From NCBI GenBank assembly GCA_947501115.1, contig CANMVX010000033.1, forward strand, positions 1 to 41,101: 41,101 nucleotides of DNA, given 5' to 3'. The notes beneath the pieces were generated by a model. That model did not search any database, was not told the DNA's origin, and saw nothing but the letters and a program-made list of their open reading frames with translations. Below are positions 1 through 7,900 of the stretch, piece by piece; within the stretch, counting starts at the first letter, position 1, and each line of letters starts with the position of its first letter. The stretch comes from Haliscomenobacteraceae bacterium (GTDB taxonomy: Bacteria; Bacteroidota; Bacteroidia; Chitinophagales; Saprospiraceae). The position numbers were made by a program, and so were the translations under genes.

Positions 1-9
1 ACTATTTTT

Positions 10-462
10 CTATAAATCGTCAAATGGACTTTTAATTTGTTGTATGCTTTTGGTACTAACATGAGTATATATTTCAGTAGTTTTGCTGCTACTGTGACCT
101 AATAGTTCTTGAATATAGCGCAAGTCAGTTCCACTTTCCAAAAGATGCGTCGCATAACTATGTCTGAGCCAATGTAAAATAACAGGTTTTGTAATTCTCG
201 CTTTTTTCAATGCTTGTTTTAATACTAATTGTAAACTCCTTGAGTCATAAGGTAAGCCCGCTGTTTGGCCTTCAAATAAAAAAGTAGTAGGTCTGAATGC
301 TTTATAATAATTAGGTAACATCTCTAATATTTTTGGACTAAGAGGTACTATTCTGTCTTTTTGTCCCTTAGCATTTTTCAATACGACAATATTTCTTTTT
401 GAATCTATATGTATCGATTTTAGTGCTAGCAACTCGCCACATTTACGGCTAAAATATGCCAA
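10..462 (-). pseudogene. Tyrosine recombinase, catalytic-domain fragment
   Basis: This is the C-terminal catalytic half of an XerC/D-like integrase. Visible catalytic residues are the lysine region near 32-35 (KGQKD), H97-x-x-R100 (HWLRHSYATHLL), H123 (LLGH) and the nucleophile Y132 (EIYTH). The ending THVSTKSIQQIKSPFDDL is typical of Bacteroidota integrases. The N-terminal core-binding domain is absent, and the first catalytic arginine region (SRKCGELLAL) is atypical. The only start is a TTG directly after an in-frame TGA. A whole enzyme has about 290-380 residues, so this is most likely a decayed or recombined remnant. It marks the left side as a former mobile-element border. Expression of the fragment would probably give an inactive protein. 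Confidence 0.8.
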
Positions 463-838
463 TATTCAGGGAGATACTGAGGGGCTTTAATAGTATTTGA
501 GCAGTGGTTCACTTTGCTCCGGAAAAATCAAGATTTACCTAGAAATTATGTTGTGAATTATTTATTGGAATTGGCAAAATGTCCGGAATATCCAATTTGG
601 CTTTGGGTCATTTCCCAGATTTGACCAAAATTTCCCCAAAATTTTATTTACCATTCTGGCTTAACCCCCAATTTCCAAAAATTTCCAGCCAAATTTTTTA
701 GTTTCATTCAAGGGATTAAGCACCCCTATCCAGCATTTCACCCCTATACTAAGGGAAGATACCCAGGAGGGGAGATAGCGCGGCAGGGAGGACTGAAACA
801 GGGAGTTGGGGGTGTTTCTGCTAATCTATTAGATTGAT
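463..838. other. Intergenic stretch rich in small hairpins
   Basis: I see no gene here. Between about 600 and 700 there are several short inverted repeats close together. AAAAATTT (677-684) pairs with AAATTTTT (691-698) across a 6-nt loop. AAAATTT (627-633) pairs with AAATTTT (639-645). GGTCA (606-610) pairs with TGACC (622-626). The composition shifts to G-rich around 765-815. It could be a remnant recombination site, a terminator for the gene to the right, or simply decayed DNA next to the broken integrase. Confidence 0.45.
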
Positions 839-1915
839 TTAAATATACTTAAGATTAATCCTTGTTAATTCTTCATCAAAATGAATGATGTCCTTTTCCC
901 AATATCTTCGAATGGTATTGATGGAATAATCGCATATCTTTACCACCTGGCTTTTATTCATTTCAGGATGCTCCTTTCTGATCTTTCTTATGGCTTCTTG
1001 GGTTTTCATCGATTTGAGGATGCCAACTATTTCTGCAATAATCTTTCTTTTTACTTCCCTATCCAGATTTGCATTCTCATTGAAGTGGATATGTTGCAAT
1101 ACGGTTGGTACATGGAGATATTCCCCTTCAAGTTTGGATTTGTTCCACCATTGGTCAAAATGTAAGCTAAAGGTGGCAAAGTTTATTCCATGTGGCTGTC
1201 CGGCATTGATATTCCAAAGATGTTCTTGACATTCTTCCCTGGTTCTGTCCGGATTTAAGAAAATCATCTTATCGAGGAGTTCTTTTAGGGTCTTCTCATA
1301 ATATCTGGATGGAATAATCTTTGGCACATAGAATCTAACGACTTCTTCTTCCCTATAATCCACAATGGGATTTATCACCTTCACTTTGGACTGGTACCGG
1401 AAATGATTATTTTCAAATTGTTTAATTACCTCTTCTCTAATATTTGAACTCCTTTGTTCAGTTCCTGCGATGCTACATTTATAAAATCCTGTTGGATTGA
1501 AATAAAGGTCTTTATCCAATCTTAATCTAACCAATCCCTTGTCATTCCCTTTGACCTTCTTTCCTTGAAGGAGATGTTCAATGATAACTTCCCTCTTTAT
1601 ACCTGGGTGAGTTTTTATGAGGATGAGACATCCTCTCCTTCTTTGAAGAGATATGTCAGAAATTAATATACACTCCTTTCCCAACCTTTCCACTAATTCC
1701 CTTTTGGATACATTCCATTCAACAAGGTAATGATATCCCAACCTTTCACCTTCAGATGAATGCAGGGAAATAAAGATTGCTTTATTCTCTAAGGAGATAT
1801 GTTTCTCTGGAGAGTTTATAAGAGTTATTTCTCTCTGCTCACTTATTCCCTGTACCAGGGAAATAAGATCTATCATCCCAATACTTGCTCCTTTGTTATT
1901 GAATAGTTCTATCAT
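839..1915 (-). CDS. Unrecognised 358-residue protein with C-terminal HTH
   Basis: I do not recognise the family. The protein is soluble, with no signal peptide or membrane segment. It has a mixed alpha/beta N-terminal half, a basic middle (around 90-135) and an aromatic patch near 250-262 (FSLHFDQWWNKS). The C-terminus (about 319-341, MNKSQVVKICDYSINTIRRYW) reads as a helix-turn-helix of the resolvase/Mor type, so DNA binding is likely. The ATG at 1915 lies 15 bp from a near-perfect dyad (1930-1951) and about 230 bp from the tandem CGATTTAGATACAA repeats. A DNA-binding protein with repeats upstream of its own gene resembles an iteron-type replication initiator or an autoregulated element gene. 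That is inference only; no known Rep domain is visible. Confidence 0.7.
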   Translation of the reverse strand: MIELFNNKGASIGMIDLISLVQGISEQREITLINSPEKHISLENKAIFISLHSSEGERLGYHYLVEWNVSKRELVERLGKECILISDISLQRRRGCLILIKTHPGIKREVIIEHLLQGKKVKGNDKGLVRLRLDKDLYFNPTGFYKCSIAGTEQRSSNIREEVIKQFENNHFRYQSKVKVINPIVDYREEEVVRFYVPKIIPSRYYEKTLKELLDKMIFLNPDRTREECQEHLWNINAGQPHGINFATFSLHFDQWWNKSKLEGEYLHVPTVLQHIHFNENANLDREVKRKIIAEIVGILKSMKTQEAIRKIRKEHPEMNKSQVVKICDYSINTIRRYWEKDIIHFDEELTRINLKYI

Positions 1916-1929
1916 CCTTTCTTTCCTTT

Positions 1930-1951
1930 TTGAAAATGATAATCATTTCAA
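1930..1951. promoter_or_regulatory. Near-perfect dyad upstream of the 358-residue gene
   Basis: The arms TTGAAAATGAT and ATCATTTCAA are reverse complements except for one extra A, around ATGAT-A-ATCAT. It sits 15 bp upstream of the start codon at 1915, where an operator for repression would lie. It resembles a Fur box in its centre, but a second copy of the motif at 13160-13180 has no start codon beside it, so the Fur reading is weak. Confidence 0.45.
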
Positions 1952-2144
1952 TTCATACAATCAAGGGGATTCTAATACACTACCTCAACGAAAAGAATTA
2001 ATAATTCTTTCAATGAAATGTAGAATTAATCTCTTCTCAAATAGAATGAAATATTACCCCCAAGCACAGAAACTGATTGTTTTGAAATTTATTCAAACAT
2101 TTTTGGGTGTTTTTTCCTCAGCTGGACTTCACTTCAATCTATGA

Positions 2145-2363
2145 TATTTTGTATTTTTATAGTGTTATTGAAGGAAAACAATTTAGATACAATTAAATTA
2201 ATTATTTAGATTTGGGAGACAACGATTTAGATACAACCCCTCTATATTTTGTAATTAAAATTATTTTGTATTTATAAGCATTAATGAAGAGACACGATTT
2301 AGATACAATCATTAACGATTCCTTTAGAGGAGGGGGAGACAACGATTTAGATACAACCCCCTC
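2145..2363. repeat. Tandem ~118-bp duplication with four CGATTTAGATACAA boxes
   Basis: The core CGATTTAGATACAA occurs at 2223-2236, 2295-2308 and 2343-2356, and as CAATTTAGATACAA at 2179-2192. Copies 1 and 3 are preceded by TATTTTGTATTT (2145, 2262) and a TTAWTGAAG segment. Copies 2 and 4 sit in a longer conserved box that begins GGGAGACAA and ends CCCCTCT or CCCCCTCT. The stretch is therefore a duplicated unit of about 117-120 bp whose spacer has diverged while the boxes stayed fixed. In copy 4 the box is flanked by a 7-bp inverted repeat (GAGGGGG/CCCCCTC). Iteron-like or operator-like; no gene is visible in 1916-2428. Confidence 0.75.
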
Positions 2364-2428
2364 TTTTATATTGATAAGACTAATTAATCGATGAATATTA
2401 TTATTCGTACTTGGGGGTAAATTGATGT

Positions 2429-2623
2429 TTATTCATCCTTTTTTACTGGTTCAACTTCATACTGAAATTTATCACAAGTATAACTTTTGATACCTGGGAT
2501 TTTAAAACCTTTTCTAGTATGACATCTAATACCCAAACCAATTCCCACACTCCAAGCAAGATTTTTACAATTAAAATATACTTTCTCATCTGGTTTTGGA
2601 TTTTGAACATTCTTTGAACTCAT
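2429..2623 (-). CDS. Small hypothetical protein (64 aa, three Cys)
   Basis: No family recognised. The protein is small and basic, with three cysteines (in YFNCKNL, GIRCHTR and YTCDKF) and a glycine-rich middle (VGIGLGIRC). The composition looks protein-like rather than random, and the charged ends (KPDEK, VKKDE) suggest a soluble small protein, possibly metal-binding. It lies between the repeat array and the next minus-strand gene. There is no convincing ribosome-binding site, which is normal for this phylum. Confidence 0.45.
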   Translation of the reverse strand: MSSKNVQNPKPDEKVYFNCKNLAWSVGIGLGIRCHTRKGFKIPGIKSYTCDKFQYEVEPVKKDE

Positions 2624-2695
2624 AGTAATTATTTTAGATTGCTTCTATATACACCTAACAAATTACCACCTCATTTCAGTATTTGGGAACATTAA

Positions 2696-2989
2696 TTATT
2701 CAAACATCTCTGAATAATTCTTTCTTAGCAAATCCCCCATTTTTCGCTGTGCCAGTTTGATGAGCTTCTTGTCTGTCTTTCCTTCAAATTTGTCCTTTAT
2801 GCCCAGATATACGTTATGACGGGTCATTTTGCTATCTATGACAATGGGAGAGTTGCAGTGCCAATACTTTTCTTTCATCGTAGATATGGTGATGAGGGGT
2901 TCGTGGTATTGAACAAAGGGTTCAATCTTTTCCTGAATGGATGCCAGTTCCACTTGCAATTGTTCCATTTTATTCTCCAGTTTTTTCAT
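2696..2989 (-). CDS. Small hypothetical protein (97 aa, N-terminal coiled coil)
   Basis: No family recognised. Residues 1-25 (heptad-like KKLENKMEQLQVELASIQEK) predict a short coiled coil. The rest is a basic region with many lysines (KDKFEGKTDKKLIKLAQRK). The ATG at 2989 faces the RadC-like gene, whose start is only 28 bp away on the other strand, so the two cannot both have a full promoter between their start codons. It may be an accessory DNA-binding protein of the element. The function is unknown. Confidence 0.5.
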   Translation of the reverse strand: MKKLENKMEQLQVELASIQEKIEPFVQYHEPLITISTMKEKYWHCNSPIVIDSKMTRHNVYLGIKDKFEGKTDKKLIKLAQRKMGDLLRKNYSEMFE

Positions 2990-3017
2990 CCTTTTTCTGT
3001 GAACCTCAAAGATTTCC

Positions 3018-3566
3018 TTGGTTTCCTCTCCCAGAAAGGTGGAAGATGTTCTTGCCCATTATGCGCACAATCCATTTCTGCTCACCAGAGCCACCTTTCC
3101 CGATTTGGTGGAACTGGGACTAACACCTAAGGAAGCCTACAGGTTAATGGCAGCCCTTGAACTTTTCAAACGAGCTTATGCCAATCCAAAGGTCAATGTC
3201 ATTAAAACCAGCAATGATGCCTTTTTGCATTTCAAGGACCTGGGGTTTTCATCAACGGAGATATTTGCCGTTCTTTTCCTGGACAGAGCAAACAGGGTCA
3301 TCACCTTCAAGCATATGTTTCAAGGGGGAATCTCCGAAACCTCCGTCGATATTCGTATCATCCTGAAAATGGCCATCGGGGTTGGAGCAACTGGAATTAT
3401 CTGCGGCCATAATCATCCTTCGGGTAATAGGTTGGCTTCAAATGCAGATATTCTCCTTTGCAAAGATATCAGGGAAGCATGTGGTTTGTTGCAAATCCTG
3501 TTATTGGATAATTTAATCATCACCCATAACTCTTACCTCTCGTTTCAGGACGAAGGAATGATGTAA
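3018..3566 (+). CDS. RadC-like JAB (MPN) domain protein
   Basis: JAB/MPN metalloprotease-fold protein of the RadC family, about 182 residues. The zinc site is clear: HNHPSGN followed by a downstream aspartate in the SNADILL segment, with the upstream LDRANRVI strand and the closing LLDNLIITHNSYLSFQDEG motif. The N-terminal part (LTPKEAYRLMAALEL) is the helix-hairpin-like segment that precedes the fold. The frame opens at 3003 after a TGA; TTG at 3018 or GTG at 3039 are the possible starts. RadC-type JAB proteins are common on integrative elements; their biochemical role is unsettled. Here it lies just upstream of a resolvase, which supports an element origin. Confidence 0.85.
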   Translation: MVSSPRKVEDVLAHYAHNPFLLTRATFPDLVELGLTPKEAYRLMAALELFKRAYANPKVNVIKTSNDAFLHFKDLGFSSTEIFAVLFLDRANRVITFKHMFQGGISETSVDIRIILKMAIGVGATGIICGHNHPSGNRLASNADILLCKDIREACGLLQILLLDNLIITHNSYLSFQDEGMM

Positions 3567-3600
3567 ACTATCAAATTAAGGGTTTACTTCCTTTTGACAA

Positions 3601-3616
3601 TTTCAAACGTTTGAAA
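3601..3616. promoter_or_regulatory. Perfect 16-bp palindrome before the resolvase
   Basis: TTTCAAACGTTTGAAA reads the same on both strands and ends 21 bp before the ATG at 3638. The position suits an operator controlling the resolvase, or one arm of a recombination site. The AAACGTTT centre is also like LacI-family operators, but no such regulator is in the window. Confidence 0.5.
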
Positions 3617-3637
3617 AAGATCCAAAAAGTATTAAAA

Positions 3638-4306
3638 ATGACCAAAAAACTATCAAAATTAGAGGATATCCTATACCAAACTAAAAATGACAAATTTACC
3701 AGGGTTCTCTATACGCGTGTGAGTAGCTTGGAGCAAAAGACCGACAGGCAGACCGTAAATTCATCATCGTATGATTTGGTGGTTGAAGACAAGTGCTCCG
3801 GTAGCATTCCATTTTTCGAACGCGAGGGTGGAAAGAAAATCAAAACATTCATTGATATGGGTTGCAAACTGGAACTGGATGTTCATGCCATCGATCGCAT
3901 TGGCCGTGATTTACGGGACGTGTTAAATGTAATCCATTATTTTAATACTAAGGGGATTTCCATTTGTTTTGTTTCTCAGGGATTAAAGACCCTGGACGAG
4001 AAAGGTGAAGAAAATCCCATTGCCAAGATGGTTTACGCCATTCTCGGGGTCGTAGCGGAGATGGAGAAACGAAATATAAATGAGCGCACGCGAGAGGGCA
4101 TTGCCATCGCTAAGGCATTGGGCAAATATACAGGACGAAAGAATGGAAGCAAGGAGGATATTCATCAATTCCTCTCCAAGCCAAAGAATAAAAAAGCCCT
4201 TGATTATGTGAAAAAGGGATATAGAAATTCAGAGATATCCAAAATTACGGGGATGTCCATCAACACCATCGTTAAAATAAGAAAATATGGATGCGCCCAT
4301 GCTTGA
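3638..4306 (+). CDS. Serine recombinase (resolvase/invertase family)
   Basis: Small serine recombinase that cuts and rejoins DNA through a 5'-phosphoserine link. The N-terminal catalytic domain shows YTRVSSLEQKTDRQ, where the serine of RVS (about residue 29 from this start) is the expected nucleophile. It is followed by DRIGRDLRD, the ISICFVSQGL strand, the long E helix (IAKMVYAILGVVAEMEKRNINERTREGI) and KYTGRKNGS. The C-terminus ends in a helix-turn-helix (YRNSEISKITGMSINTIVKIRKYG). ATG at 3638 is preferred over an upstream TTG at 3611, which falls inside the palindrome. The stop overlaps the next gene by 20 bp, so the two are probably co-transcribed. Confidence 0.9.
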   Translation: MTKKLSKLEDILYQTKNDKFTRVLYTRVSSLEQKTDRQTVNSSSYDLVVEDKCSGSIPFFEREGGKKIKTFIDMGCKLELDVHAIDRIGRDLRDVLNVIHYFNTKGISICFVSQGLKTLDEKGEENPIAKMVYAILGVVAEMEKRNINERTREGIAIAKALGKYTGRKNGSKEDIHQFLSKPKNKKALDYVKKGYRNSEISKITGMSINTIVKIRKYGCAHA

Positions 4307-4802
4307 GCAGAATACTTCCAATCCTTCGTTTATCATTTTACTGGAAAGAATCCAGCGGGTCATTCCACAGATTATGTTTATCTGGATATTTCTTACCTAC
4401 ATTGTAACCGCAGTTATTAGCATATACAGCATACCTTTGCCTTTATGGTTAAAAATACCCGTTTCTATCATCATCCAGGGCAGTCGCTTCCTCGCAGTTT
4501 TCATGAATTTCCTCAATGATCCAAGAATTTATAAATCAGAAATTCCCTCGAAAATTGCTTTATTTGCCACCCTGCTTGCCCTAGGTGAGCTCATCTTCAC
4601 CCTCGTTGAAAATGAGGCCACCTTTGCACAGAATGCCGCTGTGGGTCTGTTTTTTTCTACCATTATTTTGATGGGATACCTGTTGGAAATTCACTTCATA
4701 AAAATGGGAGAGATGGTATTGAGTCAACCCAAACCAGCCCAAAACAAGGTGGAAGTAAAAAAAAATGGATTGAGCCAGCCAAGGTTGGAAGAAGTTGTCT
4801 GA
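4287..4802 (+). CDS. Four-helix membrane protein
   Basis: Unrecognised integral membrane protein. Hydrophobic segments lie near residues 29-47, 53-72, 88-106 and 114-133, followed by a soluble tail rich in K, P and Q. It overlaps the resolvase gene by 20 bp and is read in a different frame, which suggests translational coupling. Frame 0 stops shortly after a run of nine A (4757-4765); the -1 frame beyond that run encodes a zinc-ribbon-like tail (see the next entry). The product may thus exist as a short form (171 residues) and a longer form, or the gene may be frameshifted. Confidence 0.65.
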   Translation: MDAPMLEQNTSNPSFIILLERIQRVIPQIMFIWIFLTYIVTAVISIYSIPLPLWLKIPVSIIIQGSRFLAVFMNFLNDPRIYKSEIPSKIALFATLLALGELIFTLVENEATFAQNAAVGLFFSTIILMGYLLEIHFIKMGEMVLSQPKPAQNKVEVKKNGLSQPRLEEVV

Positions 4803-4939
4803 ACTGTGGGGCTGATATATCTCACCGGCTGATTATGGTCAAATATTGTACGGACCGGTGCAGGTTGGAGAGGTTTTATAAAATGAGGAAGGTGAAGGAG
4901 AATGGGGAAGATTCTAATCACTCATTGTCCCATGCTTAA
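4757..4939 (+). other. A9 slippery run and -1 frame zinc-ribbon extension
   Basis: The nine A at 4757-4765 sit in frame 0 as gtA AAA AAA AAT. Moving to the -1 frame here gives an uninterrupted reading to TAA at 4937-4939. It includes C-x2-C...C-x3-C in CLNCGADISH and VKYCTDRCR, a treble-clef or zinc-ribbon pattern, then a basic tail. Such domains normally do not arise by chance in an untranslated frame. Explanations are programmed -1 frameshifting, transcriptional slippage, a real inactivating indel, or a homopolymer assembly error. The stop lies 6 bp from the convergent gene at 4946. Confidence 0.7.
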
Positions 4940-4945
4940 AAATAA

Positions 4946-7900
4946 TTAATCTTTGAGGCAACGGATAGAAAAACCTGACGACTTGGGATAGTAGACGCTG
5001 TAGTACCTGTCCACATAACTACTTCCTGCGTAAAGCCTTCGATCCCAAGCGTATAAAGTCCTAGACTCAGTAGCACTCCAAAAAAAAGCCGCTAGTCTGA
5101 TATCGTAAGAACCACCATCACCACTACTATCACGATAACCAGCTGGGAGAGCAGAAAAACCACTTTCGTTTGTTGCCCCAGAATTAGGAGCTTGCCAATA
5201 ATTAGTACCAATGGATTTCATTTTTCCACCACCAGCACCATTTTCCCCAAGATAATCTGTCAAAATGGTCCATTCGGCATCGGTGGGTACGCCCCAACCT
5301 GTGGGACAAAGGGTGTCGCCAAGTGTGGTGTACCAATTATATAACTTTCCATAAATGGCATCGTTTGCAGCATCATGGTCATAATAACTCCATGCACCTG
5401 TTCTAAGTGCTTGCCAGTCTGTATTTCCCACAACGTAGGGTATGGAACCCCCATTCCTGTATCGGGAGGTCTTCAAATTTTCACTCATCCAAACCTGTGT
5501 GCCTATCTGGACGGTGTTGTAAGTGTTGCCATCAATATCTGTAACAGGCGGTGACAAAGTACTTGTGGTAAAGGTTTGTTGGTTTCCATAAGCCGTACCT
5601 GTGCTATTGGTTGCATAAGCACGCACATAATAGATGGTGCTAGGACTTAAAGATGTAAGGTTGCTGACATAAGAACCCGTCCCAGAGCCATCAGTGGTTT
5701 TGTTATCAGAAATCGTTGGAGTTCCTGAGGTATTCCATACTACTCCTCTCGCTGCAATGATTGAACCCCCATTCTCTGTAATATTGCCTCCACTGCTAGC
5801 AGTCGTGATTTGGGAAATCACGTTGTTAGTGGTCAAAGTGGGTAATGCAAATAAGGTAGAGAAGGAAATTTCAACCCCGTAACTGATACCAAAGTTATTA
5901 TTGGCATAAGCTCGAACATAATAATTGCTGCCTGCATTCAATCCTGTTAAAATTGAAGTGTAAACCCCCGTTCCAGAACCTGATGGAACCCGGTTGTTAT
6001 TCACTGTGGGATTTCCACTGATGTTCCATACTGCGCCCCTTTCAGTCACTATTCCTCCACCCTGACTGTTTACTTCCCCATTAAAAGTTGCTTGAACCGC
6101 AGTCAAACCAGTAACGCTTGTGGAAGTAACTACTGGTAGCGTATTAGAAGTAGAACTAGTTGTGAAAGTCTGTTGGTTACCGTACCCTGTTCCTGTGCTG
6201 TTGGTCGAATACGCACGAACATAGTAGGTAACAGAAGCTGAAAGACCTGTGATAAAACTGGTGAACGTTGTAGTTCCGGTTCCATCAGTAGTTTTACTAT
6301 CGGTAATGGTTGGATTTGGTGAGGTACCCCAACAAATACCTTTGGCTGTTATATTGCTTCCCCCATCGTTGGTAATGCTTCCACCACCTGTTGCAGTAGC
6401 ATTGGTAATGTTTAATAGTTCACGTGTGGTAAGGGAGGGAACAGCGGGAATTGCTGTCTGGAAAGTAATGTTATTGCCATAACCCGTTCCTGCACTGTTT
6501 ACTGCGTAAGAACGGATATGATAAGTCGTATTAGGTGTTAAAGCGGTAACATTTGCACTAAAACTACCCGTTCCACTGCCACTGATTATTTTTGTATTTG
6601 ATGTAGTTGGATTGGTGGAGGTTCCATATACAATACCTCTTTCTGTGACTGTTGCTCCTCCGTCATTGCTTATAGTTCCACCTGATGTTACCGTTGTTTG
6701 GGTAATGCCCGACGCATCGGTGGTAACTAAGGTAGAGACTGCAACAGGTAAACTTTGAAAGATAACTTCATTACCATAACCTGTTCCGGCACTATTGGTA
6801 GCATAGGCACGAAGATAATAAGTAGTATTTGGTGTTAATCCGGCAAGTATTCCTGAAAAGCTGCCTGTTCCAGAACCAATGGTTAATGCCGTATTTGAAA
6901 GCGTGGGATTAGATGTTGTTGCATAAACCAATCCACGAGCAGAGACTGCTGCACCACCATCGGAAGAGATATTACCCCCAGCATTGGCGGAGGTGGAAGT
7001 TATGGAAGATATGGTAGAGGTGGTTAGCGTTGGGTATGCAGCACCCGACCATGAGGGTATGCCTGTGGAAGACATTGATATGACCTGACCTGGTAAACCC
7101 GGAGCAAGATTAACCCAAGTCGTTCCGTTCCAGTACTGCATGTTGCCGGGTGTTGTGCCTAGTGGTAAGTCTGATATGTTTAACTTCTTATTCCAATAGG
7201 CTGTGTCAATTCCAGTTATTCCTTTGGCTATGCTGGTATTAAAAACTGGGTCAGTCTCCACATTTACAATTGCGTCAGCTTTTCTCAAATAGGGATTAAG
7301 CATATCGGAGGTGTCTGCAATATTTACCTTAGCGTTAATTCCCGTCAGGTAATTTGCTAACATAGCCGTCGTATCTGCGTCACGCAGGTATGGCTGCAAC
7401 ATTGATACAGTATCTAATATATTTAGCTTTTTATTTAAACCGGTTCTGTAATTGGTTAGCATTGAAGAGGTGTCAGATATATTTACCTTCCTATTCCAAT
7501 AAGCTGTATCTATTCCAGTTATTCCTTTGGCAACGCTGGAATTAAAAACTGGGTCTGTTTCAACACTACCAATTGCGTCAGCTTTCCTCAAATAGGGATT
7601 AAGCATTGAAGAGGTATCAGCAATATTCACCTTTTCATTTAATCCAGTCCGATAATTAGCAAGCATACTGGATGTATCGGAAACATTAACCCTATTATTC
7701 AACCCAGTTCTGTAATTTGACAACATTGAAGCCGTGTCAGATATATTTACCTTCCTATTCCAATAAGCTGTGTCTATTCCTGTTATTCCTTTGGCAATGC
7801 TATTATTAAAAACTGGATCAGTTTCAACGCTACCAATTGCGTCAGCTTTCCTCAAATAGGGATTAAGCATTGAAGAGGTGTCTGCAATATTTACCTTAAT

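Noticed and set aside
1930-1951. Fur box
   Set aside because: The centre resembles one, but the flanks do not, the downstream gene has no iron link, and the second copy of the motif is not upstream of any gene.
1893-2144. A short plus-strand gene overlapping the start of the 358-residue gene
   Set aside because: It is AT-driven with no recognisable features and covers the likely operator and the left edge of the repeat array.
463-2400. Integron with attC sites
   Set aside because: The recombinase is only a fragment and none of the repeats shows the attC core pattern GTTRRRY/RYYYAAC.
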